Of a stretch of DNA of 64,000 bases, positions 36,101 to 47,512 are shown one piece after another. The DNA is from Acanthamoeba castellanii str. Neff. Its lineage: Eukaryota; Discosea; Longamoebia; Acanthamoebidae. The first letter of the stretch is position 1; each line of letters opens with the position of its first letter. The stretch spans positions 124,001-188,000 of the forward strand of contig NW_004457313.1 of assembly GCF_000313135.1 (NCBI RefSeq), written 5' to 3'. The translations under genes and the position numbers were made by a program. The notes beneath the pieces were generated by a model. It had not been told where the DNA came from and made no database searches. It saw only the letters and a list, made by a program, of their open reading frames with translations.

Positions 36101-39100
36101 GTGGTCTCTTTCGGGGTCGGCCAGGTGTGCATCAGCAACTGGCGAGAGGAACAGACCATCGGCGACGTGTTCCTCACTATCGTACACACTCCTCTTCTAT
36201 TATAGCTTTCGCTTCTATTATGAGTGACGGATGATCAATCGGAGCTAAAAAGAGACGCACTTGCAATCATACAGGCGCCTTTCCTGAAGATGTACGCCGA
36301 CTACGAGAACCGCTATGAGACAGCCCTCTCCATCTACACCAATTTCATGAAGGACCAGGCCTTTGGCAACAAAGTCAGGGTAAGCAAAGCCAAGCCCTTC
36401 ATATATTATATATATTTAACTCCTATTCACGTCACTAACGGTGGTGCTCCGTTTCATAGGAGTTGGACGAGCTTGTCGACATACGCGTGGAGGCCTGCTT
36501 GATCATGCCCATCCAGCGTATCCCCCGATACAAGCTGCTGCTCGAGGACATGGTCAGACACACCCCGCAGGAGCACCCCGACCACAACCTCCTCAAGCAG
36601 GCTCTCGCCAAGGTGCGTCCAACAATCACTTCCTGCGTTCAGTTGAGATCAGTTGAGTTGATTTCAGGACTCATGACTGGTTTTTCGTGGTTGTGTACGC
36701 CACCCAGGTTGATGACGTGGCCGTCAAGATTGATAAGGGCCTGCACGAGTACGAGAAGCAGCAGCGACTGCTCGAGATCTCGACCCAGTCCACCTTCGTA
36801 CGCGCCAAGCCAACTTGCAGCGAGCGCCCCGCGCTCCGATCATTTTGACTAACCAGCTAGTTGGGCGCGTGCAGCAAGGACTGTTGGCCGCGCACAGAAG
36901 GCTTTTGCGTGAGGGCGAGGTGGCCACGGCGGCGGTGGGCGGCGGCAAGCTGCAGCTGCTCATCTTCAACGACATCCTGGTTCCCTTCCCCAAGTCCAAG
37001 CTGTCCAAGCTCGGCGCGAGCAAGAAGGCCATCGCCGACTCCAAGGAGTTCCAGTGGCCGCTCGAACTGGTCTGGCTCAAGGATGATCCCTCCCTCGGTA
37101 CCATTCACGTGCTTCCAACAGCAATCCAAATCGCGACCAAGCTCACGCACACGCACACGCACACGCACACGACGATTACAGACAAGAAGAATCAGTACTT
37201 CTTCGACATCATGGGTCCCTCGAAGGTGTACAACATAAAGGTCAACACCGCTGAAGAGAAGGCCCAGTGGCTCCGGGAGCTGCGAAACGCCATGGAAGGC
37301 GCCAAGAACATCCAACAGCACCCCATCAACAAGGTCCGTGCCTTGTCAGTCAGCTCTCGTATCATCATCATCACCGTAATCATCGTCATTGACTCTCGCT
37401 GCTCTGTTGAATGCAGGAACTGGGCGACCGTCGTTGGGGCGTCTTCCAATTCCGTAACTCGGTGTACTATGAGGGCGACTGGCGAAGCGGCATGGTACGC
37501 TTGACATCCGGTGCACCCCAAGGGTTGTTCTTATGTACTATTATGACCGCAATGAGTGCGCTGACACGATGAGTGTCCGTGTCCGTGATCTCAGCTCGAT
37601 GGCAAGGGTATCATGAAGGTGCACGGGTCGACCTACGAAGGCGAGTTCGGCGAAGACAAGAAGAGCGGCTACGGCAAGATGGTCTTCTCCACGGGCGAGA
37701 TCTACGAAGGCGACTGGAGGGACGATGTGCAAAGTACGCCCGACTTCCCCCACCCACACAGTCTCACTCGGTTTCGGACTCAAATTTAACTCCGATCGGA
37801 CATAAAAACAGACGGAGCTGGTACGATGCTCTATCCCTCGGGCGCCAAGTACGCCGGTGGCTGGAAGGATGGCAAGCGGCACGCCAAGGGCGACATGACC
37901 TTCGCCAACGGCGACGTCTACAAGGGCAACTGGGCCGAGAACAGCCCTAACGGCCAGGGCCAGTTCATCGGCGTCACCGGTGTACAGTACGCCGGAGGGT
38001 GGAAGGACGGCAAGGTGCGCACCATACTCTTCTCTTCCCCTTCATTTCGCATCTTTGTCGGCGGCTGACCACCACTTTTGTCGCCGCCTGCGCAGTTCCA
38101 CGGCAAGGGCCACCTGACGCTGCCGGCGGGCAAGACCTATTCGGGCGAGTGGGTGAGCGGCAAGCGCGATGGCATCGGTACGACGACCTTCGTTATTAGT
38201 GGTTTGCGATTGCCCTGATATTGATCAATTGTGTTTTCGTGACTCGCGCAGGAGTGTACAAGCAGTACCTGAAGCACGACCCGTCGTTCATGATCGAGGA
38301 GTACCAGGGGCAGTACCTCAACGACCAGAAGCACGGCCTCGGCACCCTCACCAACGCCGACGGAGTGTTCGAGGGCGACTTTGTCAACGACAAGCGGGAG
38401 GGCACCGTACGTGCGCACGCACGCACTCACACACACGCCCGGGGCCTAACGCAACTTGACGCAAACAGGGCACGATGCGGTACGCCGACGGCAGTGTATA
38501 TTCAGGACAGTGGAAGAAGGGCGTGCGGGAGGGCATGGGCACCTACACCGCCAAGACCGGCTACCTCATCAAGTACGAGGGCGAGTGGAAGAACGACAGG
38601 CGAAATGGCAAGGGCAAGGCCGCCTACTCCGACAACTCCACCTACGACGGCCAGTTCCGCAAGGACGTCGTACGTGTGCGGTGTTGTGTGTGTCGTGTGT
38701 GTCGTGTGTGTTGTGTGTGTCGTGTGTGTCGTGTGTGTCGTGAGTGTCGTGTGTGTCGTGTGTGCGGTGAGACTGTACCAGCCGTTCGCTTCTCAGCTGC
38801 ATGGCGCCGGCGTGTGGGTGAATGGACTGTCGGGCGAGAAGTTCGAGGGCAAGTGGCGAGACGGTCTGAGGGAGGGCCAGGCCAACATCTACTTCAAGGA
38901 CGACAAGGAGAAGGAGCGAGACGCGGCCACGGCGGCGCTGACGTCCTCGGGCACCGAGTCGGCCCTCTACACCGGCGTTGGCGCCCCGGAGCCCAACAGC
39001 GGGTCGGGTATCGCCGGCCAGCCCGGTGGTCTCGCCGCGCCGGTGGTCAAGCGACAGCCCTCGCTCTCGGGCCAGGCCAAGGACCCACTCCTCAGCAATC

Positions 39101-39165
39101 GCAAGCTGGCCTTCATCACCGCCGCACCTCCGCCCAACATCCACGTTGAGATGTTGATGGAGTGA
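33196..39165 (+). CDS. Proline-rich RhoGEF with DH, PH and MORN repeats (alsin-like)
   Basis: About twenty exons. The N-terminus (MDKRLSMDPTMLQQMKSML) leads into Gly- and Pro-rich sequence with polyproline runs (PPPPPPPIGGG) suited to profilin, SH3 or EVH1 binding. A DH domain spans about 35825-36800: ISNEIIETERSYISSLKRL, VEACLIMPIQRIPRYKLLL and HPDHNLLKQAL are classic exchange-factor blocks. A PH domain follows (36870-37320: LQLLIFNDILVPF, YNIKVNTAEEKAQWLRELR). About thirteen MORN repeats (37430-38900) follow, such as YEGEFGEDKKSGYGKM and YAGGWKDGKRHAKGD. The protein should activate Rho-family GTPases at membranes. The arrangement resembles the C-terminal half of alsin. Confidence 0.88.
38672..38769 (+). 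repeat. GTGTGTCGT-type intronic simple repeat
   Basis: Nearly the whole intron between two MORN exons consists of GTGTGTCGTGTGTGTCGTG-like units, on the same strand sense as the transcript. Confidence 0.85.
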
Positions 39166-39247
39166 TCATTGATTGCAATTGGTAAAAGTAATAGTTTTGT
39201 GTTGGTGATTGGGTGAAGGCTCACACAGTTTCCATGTTGTAACGCGC

Positions 39248-41149
39248 TCAGCCCCTCTTGCTTGTCTCCGACGGCAGGCGCTGGCCGCGGGGCGGGGCTG
39301 GCGGCTGAGGTCCGGGCTCGGTCACCCTGCGTCGGCGTTGCAGGGGCGGCTCCACGTCCTCAATGGCCATCAAGGCGGCGGCTGCAGCTGTGCCGGTTGG
39401 TGAGCCTGGGCGCAAGTGGCGGGGCACGCATATGATCAGATCGCACAAGCGGGTGGCGGTACCTGGTGCAATGCTTTCGCGGGTCCAGGCCATGTCTGAC
39501 TTGAGCAGCGCATGGGCGACCAGGTCTTCGGTCATGCGGCCGTGCTGCGCGCCGTGTCCAGCCTGGGGAACGTACAGGTGCGCCACCTCGTGGCTGAGCA
39601 GGACCACCAGGTGGGCGAACAGCTCGCGCTGGGTGTACAGGCCCGGTGCAGCAGCGGCCACAGGTTGATGCTGTAGGAGCTCGACTGGGCGGCAAAGACT
39701 GCCTCGAACTCGTACTCGACGCAGCACACGGCGGGCGCTACCGGATGGCCGAGGGCATCGACGATGGCGCGGATGCCGGCCACGATCTCGACGAGCTGGG
39801 GCTTGGGGGCTTTGCGCAGACGATCGTATCCGCGCTCGGTGCAGTCCACAACTTGGTCGTCGTCGTCGAGAGGCCTGTACTTCACGCGCATGGTACGGTC
39901 GGCTAGCGTCGCGCAGTGGGCATCACGCGGCTCGTCCCGGGCGGGGGCTTGGCCGTCGGTGAGCGCCTCGGTCCAGTCTCCGCCATCGTTCCCCTCGGGC
40001 AACGCCCCGTGGTCCCTGAAGGTGGCCGGAGGGGTCGCGGTCGGCTCGTTCTTGGGGGCGGTCTGCTGCTGCTGCTGGGTGGTGTCGATACCCGTCTCGG
40101 CATCTCCTTCGACCTCATTCTCATCTGCGGTCTGGTGCTCGATGGCCATATCCGCCTCAAGCTTGATCACGTCGTCCTCGCTTTCGACGTCGTCGCCCTC
40201 GATGTCGGCATCTTCGTGATCTAGCGCTGCCGGGATGTTGCTGAGAGAGCTTGGCAGGGAGGAAGTCGATGATGACAGTGGAGACGACGAAGACGATGAT
40301 GAGCTGGACGAGCTGGACGAGCTCGAGGTCAGGGAGGAGGGGGTCAGAACGGTGTTCTCCGCGGGCTCCGCGCCGGCGGGGAGCGAACGCGCAGGAGATT
40401 CGTTCTCGCGAAGGCTCTTCTCCATGGCCTTGACCTGGCAACGGATGGCTTTGAGCATCTTCCATTTGCCCCCGAGCTCGTTGGGCAGGCGAGACGACGC
40501 CACGAGCAGCTTGCCGTCTTCTTTGCTCCACTTGCAGTCCAGGACGTGCCCTTCGGTGTCTCGCAGCTCCAAGCGTCCGGCTTGCTCGGCGGAAATCTCC
40601 AACACCGACACCGCCTCTTCGCGCAGCTTGCGCTCGGCCTCGGCCAGCGCGGTCCCTGGGCTTACGGGACGGCTAGCGCGCAGAGCCTGCCACGACGTCG
40701 CCAGATCGGGGAAGTCGCCGCGCTTGGTGAAGAGCTTGTAGAGCAGTGGCGGTGACGTAGAAGTTGTCCTTCGCTGCGCAGTGCTCCAGGTCTTTCCGCT
40801 TTTCTCCAGTGCGAGGGCTGAGGAAACGCTGCGGAGGCACCAGCTTGCACTTGAAGGCGGCCAAGAGCCTTGCATGCGACGGCTGGCTGATGAACTCGGG
40901 GAGCCAGTGGAGGTGATGATGCGGGTCCTCAGCTTGCTCCAGCTCAAGCAGCAGAAGCAGCTCCAGGACGTCTTCCAGTCCCTTGAGCAGGTGGTTGACT
41001 ACCAGAGCCATGTGCCTCTGGTACGTTGGGTGGTGGATGTTGGTGTGGTCGCAGCTGCTGGAGACCAACAATGAGAAATCGACACCATAGTACTTCAGGC
41101 TTGTTTGCTTCTCCCAGAAGATGCCTGCCATGAACACCCACTGGGCCAT
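39248..41149 (-). CDS. HEVAH-motif protein with two apparent frameshifts
   Basis: The start MAQWVFMAGIFWEK opens a continuous frame to DNFYVTA near 40750. The next coding segment (LLYKLFTKRGDFPDLATSW onward) is in another frame with no possible intron between, as if one base were extra. The middle contains polyserine and acidic stretches, then VEIVAGIRAIVDALG and YEFEAVFAAQSSSYSINLWP. Near 39625 the frame shifts again, as if one base were missing, into ELFAHLVVLLSHEVAHLYVP and GHGAQHGRMTEDLVAHALL. HEVAH followed by GHGxxHG resembles a zinc-metalloprotease-like site. Either the assembly has two errors or this is a pseudogene. The family is not recognised. Confidence 0.55.
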
Positions 41150-41347
41150 GCTCTCTTCCACTAACACAAGGAGGCCTCACCCAGCCACAGAAGAGCACCG
41201 TATTTGAAAGGAGGGCAAAGGTTGGGTGAATTTTCATCGAGATCTTCCGGAAGTCTGAGAGCATTTACTACTTCATAAATAGCTCGGCCAGGCCCGCGAC
41301 AAGCAAAAACCAACCCAACAAGGGCCTCACAACCAAGCGGAGGAAGT

Positions 41348-41858
41348 ATGGCGAGACCTGGCTTCGTGCGGACAAACATCGTGAGGTGGGTCAAGGAGGG
41401 CTCGGAGGCGTCCTTCCTCTCCCAAATGCGCGACCTGCGTCGGCTCGCGCTCAACGCCGATGGTACCACTTCCTCCCCCCCCCATTTTTCCTTTCTCTCC
41501 AGGAGGCTCAATGTGGGATGATGTTGTGCAGGTTTCATTGGCAGCGAGCACCTGTGGTCTGTTGAGCACAAGCACAAGCACCTCACCACACAGACCTGGA
41601 CATCGCTCGATGCCTGGCACCGTTTCAAGTCCCACCCTGATCGTGTCCACATGGTACACGCCCCTGCTGTGGCAGACCTGACATTGGTTTTTCTCAGACT
41701 GCTCACCATGTTCACCTTCACCACTTGCGAACCCCCAGGTGAAAAAGTTGCAGGACCATCTGACGGAGGAGCCGTTGGAGGACGTCTACACGCCCTACGT
41801 CAAGGAGCGGTTCAGCATCGACCTGGAAGCCCTCCAATCTGGCCGGCACGGCAACTAA
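41348..41858 (+). CDS. ABM-like (dimeric alpha+beta barrel) monooxygenase-type protein
   Basis: Three exons give about 113 residues: FVRTNIVRWVKEGSEASFL, GFIGSEHLWSVEHKHKHLT, TWTSLDAWHRFKSHPDRV and a short C-terminal helix. The pattern of two beta-alpha-beta halves with a W-S/T-S-L-D-A-W-H-R-F block is typical of antibiotic-biosynthesis-monooxygenase/IsdG-like small proteins. Some members are cofactor-free oxygenases and others degrade heme; this one lacks evidence for either. Its start codon is 198 bp from the divergent HEVAH gene. Confidence 0.7.
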
Positions 41859-41958
41859 AACTCTGGACTGCACAACAGTATAATGCAATGGCCCCCATTA
41901 CGCACATACAACACTGCATGAAGGAGGTTCTGCATTGAGCTATCGACACGGGGTGATA

Positions 41959-42216
41959 TCAAGAAGAAGGCAGTTGTCGTAACTCTCTGCGTTCAACTCT
42001 CCTCCTGTGGAGCTGCCGGAGGGCTGCGAGCTCCATAGCGCGACGCTTCTGCTGTGCTCGATGCATTCGGTGCCTGCGCGGTCTGGAAGCCAGACGCCGG
42101 ACAGCTTCGGCCAGCATCTGCCGCTCCTCCTCGTCCATCTCGTCGTCCGGCTCCGCCTCTTCGCCTAATCCGGTTTCATTGGGACCTGCACCCACCTTCT
42201 CTTCCTCCAGCCGCAT
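41959..42216 (-). CDS. Small Arg/Glu-rich ORF
   Basis: An 85-residue single ORF begins MRLEEEKVGAGPNE. It is acidic at the N-terminus, then strongly Arg-rich. It lies downstream of the histone-H1-domain gene on the same strand with a 121-bp spacer. No domain is recognised. It could be a small nuclear protein, an extra exon, or chance in GC-rich DNA. Confidence 0.3.
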   Translation of the reverse strand: MRLEEEKVGAGPNETGLGEEAEPDDEMDEEERQMLAEAVRRLASRPRRHRMHRAQQKRRAMELAALRQLHRRRVERRELRQLPSS

Positions 42217-42337
42217 CCTCGCTTTTGTCTTGACTTCTTGTTTTTGGTTTGTTTGCTAGGCAGTGGCCGACGGAAAAGGTTTGTTTTATTCCTGCTATGG
42301 CCATTGGCTCCGCTATCACCAGGGGGGGGGGCTCTCA

Positions 42338-44030
42338 TCAACGCGACTTCTTGCGTCCGCCAGCGCCCTTCTTCGACGCGGTGGTGCCTTCGCCCGCCTG
42401 CTGCTCCGCGGCGCCCTTTTCCTCACTCGGCTGTTCTCCGCCGGCTGCAGTCTTCTCCTGCGCCTCTTCGGTGGTCTGGCCCTTCTCCTGCCCCTTCTCA
42501 CCACCTTCTTGGACGCCCTCCTTCTGCGCGCCTTGCTGGTCCTCGCCTTCTTTCTTCTCGGCCTTCTGTTGGGCCTCCTCCTTGGCGGCGCCGTACTTGG
42601 TGCCGTACTCGGTCAGCAGGTTGCGTGGCAGCACGTAGGACGCCTTCTTGTGGCGCAGCTTCCCGTCATCCATCAGCCGCTCGAATGCCTGACCGCGACA
42701 CGACACGACAACATCAGCCCAAGAGCGCACATGAAACATGGAACAAGACGACGGTTGGTACCTGGTGGAGGTGGTTCCTGACCAGTCGGTCATTGGCCGG
42801 CATGTCGAAGTGGTCGTGGATGTACTTGAAGATGGCCACCCCGCTCGCCTTGCCGTTCTTGCCCACCTTGACCAGCGCCTCGGCTGTGACCACCCACATC
42901 AACATCCGCCAAGTGAGTAGCATGGGCGCGCCTCAACGCTTGGGGGGGGGGTACGAACCGATCATGTCCTCGTAGGTGGGGTGGCGATGGGTCTTCCGCG
43001 CTGGCAGCTTCCGGGCTCGCCTTCCTTGCGGCTCCTCTTCGTGCTCCTCTTCGTGCTCCTCCTCGCGCCCTCTCTTCCTACCTCTTCCTCCAGTTCGCCT
43101 TTCCTCTTCCTCTTCTGGGCCTCTTCTCCTCAGCTTGAAGCGTTGGGTCGTCTCGCCGCCGCCGCGACCATAGTCGGCGCCGCGTCGCCGAATCGGCATG
43201 CGCCGGCCCGTGATGAACTCCTCGTCCTCGTCCAGCTCCTCGGGGGCGCTCATCAGCCCCTCGCCCTCCTCCTCTTCGGTGTACCCTTCTCCCTCTTCCT
43301 CCTCCAGCTCCTCGGGGGAGTAGTACTCATGGCCCTCCTCTCCTTCTTCTCCTTCACCTTCTTCTTCCTCCTCTTCGCGGCCGCGCCGACCGGCGACCAG
43401 GTCGCGCCTCCTGGTCATCTGGCGCCCTCTGCGCTCTTCGCCGTAGCCCGCCAGTCGACGCTGGCGCTGCTCGCGGAAGCGCTCATACTCTTCATTCTCT
43501 TCTTCTCCTTCGGAGGGGTAGTGCTCGCTCTCGGGCTCCTCTTCCTCCTCCCTATGTCGGCGGCGACGAAGGCCGACGGGACCCGTAGGATAGGCGATCC
43601 GCTCCATCTCCCGGGCGGCGGGCCGCATGTGCTCCCGCGCCCGGCCGCGGCGCCGCCGCTTGGCCAGCATGTACCGATCGAACTCGTCCAGCGGGTGGGC
43701 CTCGTACTCCTCTTCGGCCGGCGGCGCGGCGCTGGCTACGGCCGCGGGGCGCTTGCCGGTGGCGGGGTACTCCCTGCGCCGGCGGGCAGTCTCCCTGTAG
43801 ACATCGGGTGAGGGCGAGCGCGCACGGCGGCGCCCGACACGCATCGGGCTGGGCATCCGCTTCGCGTAGTACCGACCGCCGCCGCCACGGCCTTGCTCAT
43901 CGTAGTGACGTCGCCCGGCGCCTCCCGTGGACTCGCGCAGGTCGTACCGAGTCTGTTCGAACTCGGGCTCTTCGTAGCGGGTGATCCGCCTGCCCTCTCT
44001 TCTCTGCACGCGCACTGGGCGAGTCGCCAT
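42338..44030 (-). CDS. Disordered Arg/Glu-rich protein with a C-terminal linker-histone (H15) domain
   Basis: The long first exon (MATRPVRVQRREGRR onward) is very rich in Arg, Glu and Gly and predicted disordered, with RS- and RE-like runs. Three short exons then build a winged-helix H1/H5 domain: HPTYEDMI, EALVKVGKNGKASGVAIFKY, HDHFDMPANDRLVRNHLHQ, and FERLMDDGKLRHKKASYVL. A Glu/Gln/Lys-rich tail ends GGRKKSR. Classical H1 has the globular domain near the N-terminus or centre with Lys-rich arms; here it follows about 370 acidic/basic residues. It probably binds nucleosomes or linker DNA. Confidence 0.8.
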
Positions 44031-44386
44031 CTGTGTGTGGTCACGGGGACATTTAGAGGACATCAGCGACAACAGAACACGCACAGGGCTGAGCGGTTGT
44101 ACCTTGCCTTGGTCAGGTGTGTGCAGGAAGCAGTAGTGCTGTGTGGAGCAGCTCGATCGCGTTTCGTTTTATGAGCCCGCATGTACAACCAGGCCGCCAG
44201 AAGGGGGCGATGCGGAGAGGAAGAGCTGCCGGCATCCTGTGGAAAGAACCAACGAAAAAAGAGACAGGGACCATCGGGCGACGGATCGAATCCCGACCAG
44301 ACCAGCGCAACCAACTGGTTTGTCTTGTTCAGAAGCTGAGCTGCTGCAAAACAAAAAGGTGACCAGTTTCGTGTGTGACGCCCTTG
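44031..44386. other. Intergenic spacer
   Basis: This segment is upstream of the H15-domain gene and downstream of the PPAT gene. It is moderately GC-rich with no credible ORF. It presumably contains the promoter of the H15-domain gene. Confidence 0.4.
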
Positions 44387-45909
44387 CTATGCGCCCGTGT
44401 GCTGTTTCTTGTACTTCTCGCGAAGGGCGGTGGAGCTGAGCTTGCCCTCCCTGGGTGAGTTCGCCACATACGCGTGTTAGCTGCAGACTTCTCGTGAGAG
44501 ACGAGGCGAGAGAGACGGTTACCCGAGGCCTGGGGGCGCGTGGACGAGCTGCACGACGATCACCTCCAGTGGCTGCAAGCCGTTGGCCTTCCGCTTCTCG
44601 TTGATGTCCGCTGCCCCCTGCGGACGAGCTCACAGTTAGTCACCACGCACGAATTAGAGCCCCACGCTTTTGCTGGCCTACCTTCTGTGTCTCCTCAGAC
44701 ACGATGATGGCGTTGAACGTGGGTCCGGTGAGGGTTGGCCCGTAGGGGTCGTTGATCTCGATGGTCTGCGTGACACCGATAAGAACACGACCAGGGCGAT
44801 CACATGAATTGAACAATAAAAGCATCAACGCCCAGGCACCTCATAGGCCACGGAGGGGTTGATGGCGTTGAGGAAGTCTACGGTCGTGGACGCGCGCTGC
44901 TGGTAGGGCTGCATGACATCCCCGTGCTTCTTGTTCTTCAGCATCTCATCACCTGGTGCACACGATAAGCGCTCAGCCACGGCATACGAATCTGCTCTTT
45001 TAGCAGCCAGAGACACGTACCAGTGATACCCACGACCATCTTTTGCTCAGTAGAGAGCACGGCGATCGTAAGCATGATCTGCACGCACGCCGTGTGAGTG
45101 ACCAGAAGATGACCACAAGTGGTGCGCTAAGCAGGGGTGTACCTTGTGGCCTGCGTGCAGTCGGTCGAAGGTACCGCCCAGCACGGTTTCCTTGTATGTG
45201 GGAAAGCCTGATGGCCACCACGGGCAAGAAGGAAGTGCAGCTGTGGTGAGTGTGCGCGCAGATGGTGGTGTCGAGGGGAGCAGGCGGAGCGGACCCTGAG
45301 TGAGCGACTGTAGGGCCTGATCTGTGCAGGTGACGGTCTCCAGCTGATCAAAGGCCAGAGCCGGCAGGCCTTTGCTCGATCGCGCAGCGTTCACCTCCAC
45401 CTGGGCCTCGACCGAGACTTTGGCATACGCGATGCGTCAGGCCAGCACGTGGGGGGTACCCGAACGCAACGAGTGGGCAGGAGAACTGTTGTGTACCGGG
45501 CGCGAGGGTCAGCAGCACAGCGATGTCGCGTAGGTCGGTGCGAGGGTCATAGTTGTGGAGAGCAAAGGGTGGCAGCACCACGACCTCCAGCTCGTCGTCT
45601 ACTTCCATCGCCGCGGCATAGTACCCGGCCAGCACCTCCTCCAGCTCCTTCTCCTGAACACGGCCAGACACGACATGGTGCGTTAGAACGATGACTACAC
45701 TCCACATGTGGTGAAGGAGAGGGGGGGGGGCACACCGACACTTGGTGCTCGGCTCCGACAAGGAGGAGGTAGAGCCGGGTGGCGGGTCCGCGCTGCAGAT
45801 GGCTTCGCGCCTCTTTGATGAGGGCCACCACCGCCTGCGGCTTTTCATGAGGCCACCCAAAGGGTGCCTCCACCAGTGCCGCACCCGCCAGCTTGCTCAC
45901 GCCCTCCAT
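44387..45909 (-). CDS. Phosphopantetheine adenylyltransferase (eukaryotic CoaD/PPAT type)
   Basis: The start MEGVSKLAGAALVEA leads an N-terminal extension as in eukaryotic PPATs (VVALIKEARSHL, EVVVLPPFALHNYDPRTDL). The catalytic block is ETVLGGTFDRLHAGHK, with the nucleotidyltransferase HxGH-type motif. It is followed by TIAVLSTEQKMVVGIT, LKNKKHGDVMQPYQQR, PTLTGPTFNAIIVSEETQK, INEKRKANGLQPLEVIVVQL and GKLSSTALREKY, where SSTxxR is the ATP-phosphate loop. It makes dephospho-CoA from 4'-phosphopantetheine and ATP. The protein ends shortly after, so no dephospho-CoA kinase domain is fused, unlike animal COASY. Exons are short, about eight. Confidence 0.9.
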
Positions 45910-46198
45910 CTTTTCCTTTCGCTGATATTTTTCACGTTTCTATTCTTTTTGCGCGGGCAGTGAGGTATCTTTTGCTGTGGCTGTGTTACATCCTCGCCTG
46001 CTGATGACGTGGCTCTGCGAGCAACACCATTCGCTGTATCAAGACTACGTGCCACACCTGAAGAAGAAGAAGACTTGATTTTTGTTCATTTACTTGGACA
46101 AGGGAAGAAGGAGAGGGAGGCGCGGGACTTGGTCTGTACAGCGTTCATATAAACAAAGGAGAAGGAATGGAAGGTGGAAGGAGAAGAGGTAAGGCGGA

Positions 46199-47083
46199 TT
46201 AGAATACAGGGAGGAAGAGGCTGATACTGCCCCAGAGGCATACGACGCCGAGCGAGATGACCGTGTTGGCGGCCGGCGAGAAGAACAGCGCATACCACCA
46301 GTGGAGGGTCATCAGCGAGCCGTAGGCCACCAACGGCACGAACTGCAGCACGGCCCACAGCCTGCCCATCCCTGTGGAGAGGAAGCCAAATGTCAGTGTG
46401 TCTTGTTGAACGCGGCGGAGAGTTGAATGGAGGCCAACAGGAGAAGAAGAGGAGAGCATGTACCAGCAAGGGACAGGTAGCAGAAAACGACAAAGGAGAG
46501 GACGAAGAGGTGAATGATCTGCCATGTCCTGAGGCCGGGCGTGTCGAAGTCATCGGCCTTGGGCGCAGCGAACTCGCGAGTCGACGAGAAGAACTCGCAC
46601 AGCTGTTTCTCCAGTAGGTCCGCCAACGCGTTCAGGAGTTCCCTCGCCGACAGCGGCTGCGGGGCGGTGCGAACTGGCTCGACCAGGCGAGGAAGCTCCT
46701 CCCTAAACTGCGCCGCGACCGCATTCGCAGATTGAGTCTCGAGCAGGGCGATCTTCTGCGATTGGAGCGCCACCGTCGCCTCCAGCTGCCGCAGATGCTC
46801 GCGTTGGTAATCTTCCAGATGCTGGACGTATTTGCCGCTCTCGATCTGGCGAAGCACAGCGGGGGGGGGGGGATGAGCGCTTCGGAAACCATCAACTCAC
46901 AAGGCAGGACCCGAAGGCAAATACCATCTCATGACAGCCGACGTAGTAATATCGACATCGCATCAGGGTGTGCTTGGCGTAGGTGGTGTCCTCTTCCTTC
47001 TTGGGTGAGATCATGGCCGAAGAACCCATAAGCCCCGAGTTGGTGCGCCTCCGCGTCGGAAGGTTGTCCGTTTCGCCTCCCAT
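46199..47083 (-). CDS. Coiled-coil protein with C-terminal transmembrane helices
   Basis: Three exons begin MGGETDNLPTRRRTNSG. A region with Leu/Gln heptads (YQREHLRQLEATVALQSQKI) is followed by three hydrophobic segments: TWQIIHLFVLSFVVFCYLSL, FVPLVAYGSLMTLHWWYALF and NTVISLGVVCLWGSISLF, ending FLPVF. It is likely a tail-anchored or multi-pass endomembrane protein with a cytosolic coiled coil. I do not recognise the family. Confidence 0.65.
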
Positions 47084-47512
47084 CTTGTCTTCTACAGGGC
47101 AGTGGCGGGGATGATGTGAAATGCGGTATCTACAGAATAAATGTGTTTGTGCACAGGATGCGCGGAGACTCGAAGGAGCAAGTGAAGTGGACCGACGTAT
47201 GTTCAACTTGATTGTTCCTCGCCCATTCGAATCGAGGAGAGATGCTTGCGGTCTTGCGTTGGCGTCAAGTTCTTTGCTCGTTTGCTCGTTTGCGCTTTGG
47301 AGCCTCGAATTTCTTCGACACCTTCGCCCCCAGTAATAACCCACTGGAAACCGGACAGCCAACCACCGCGCCTTCACCGCCAATCCCAACTTATCTACAA
47401 CAAAGAGCGACCACCAACTACAACACCGCCTCACCCCCTTGTGTTCCACGCCACATCCCCCGCCTGTACAAGTATTGTATTATATTATATAGAATTAATT
47501 TACTACCACGTT
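47084..47512. other. Intergenic spacer
   Basis: About 430 bp upstream of the coiled-coil membrane protein and downstream of BRF1 (both minus). An AT-rich stretch at 47475-47505 follows the BRF1 stop and could hold its polyadenylation signal. No gene is visible. Confidence 0.4.

Noticed and set aside
43000..43811. Hydrophobic Leu/Phe-rich plus-strand open frame resembling a membrane protein
   Set aside because: It is the antisense of the Arg/Glu-rich exon of the H15-domain gene; Glu/Lys codons read as Leu/Phe/Ser on the other strand.
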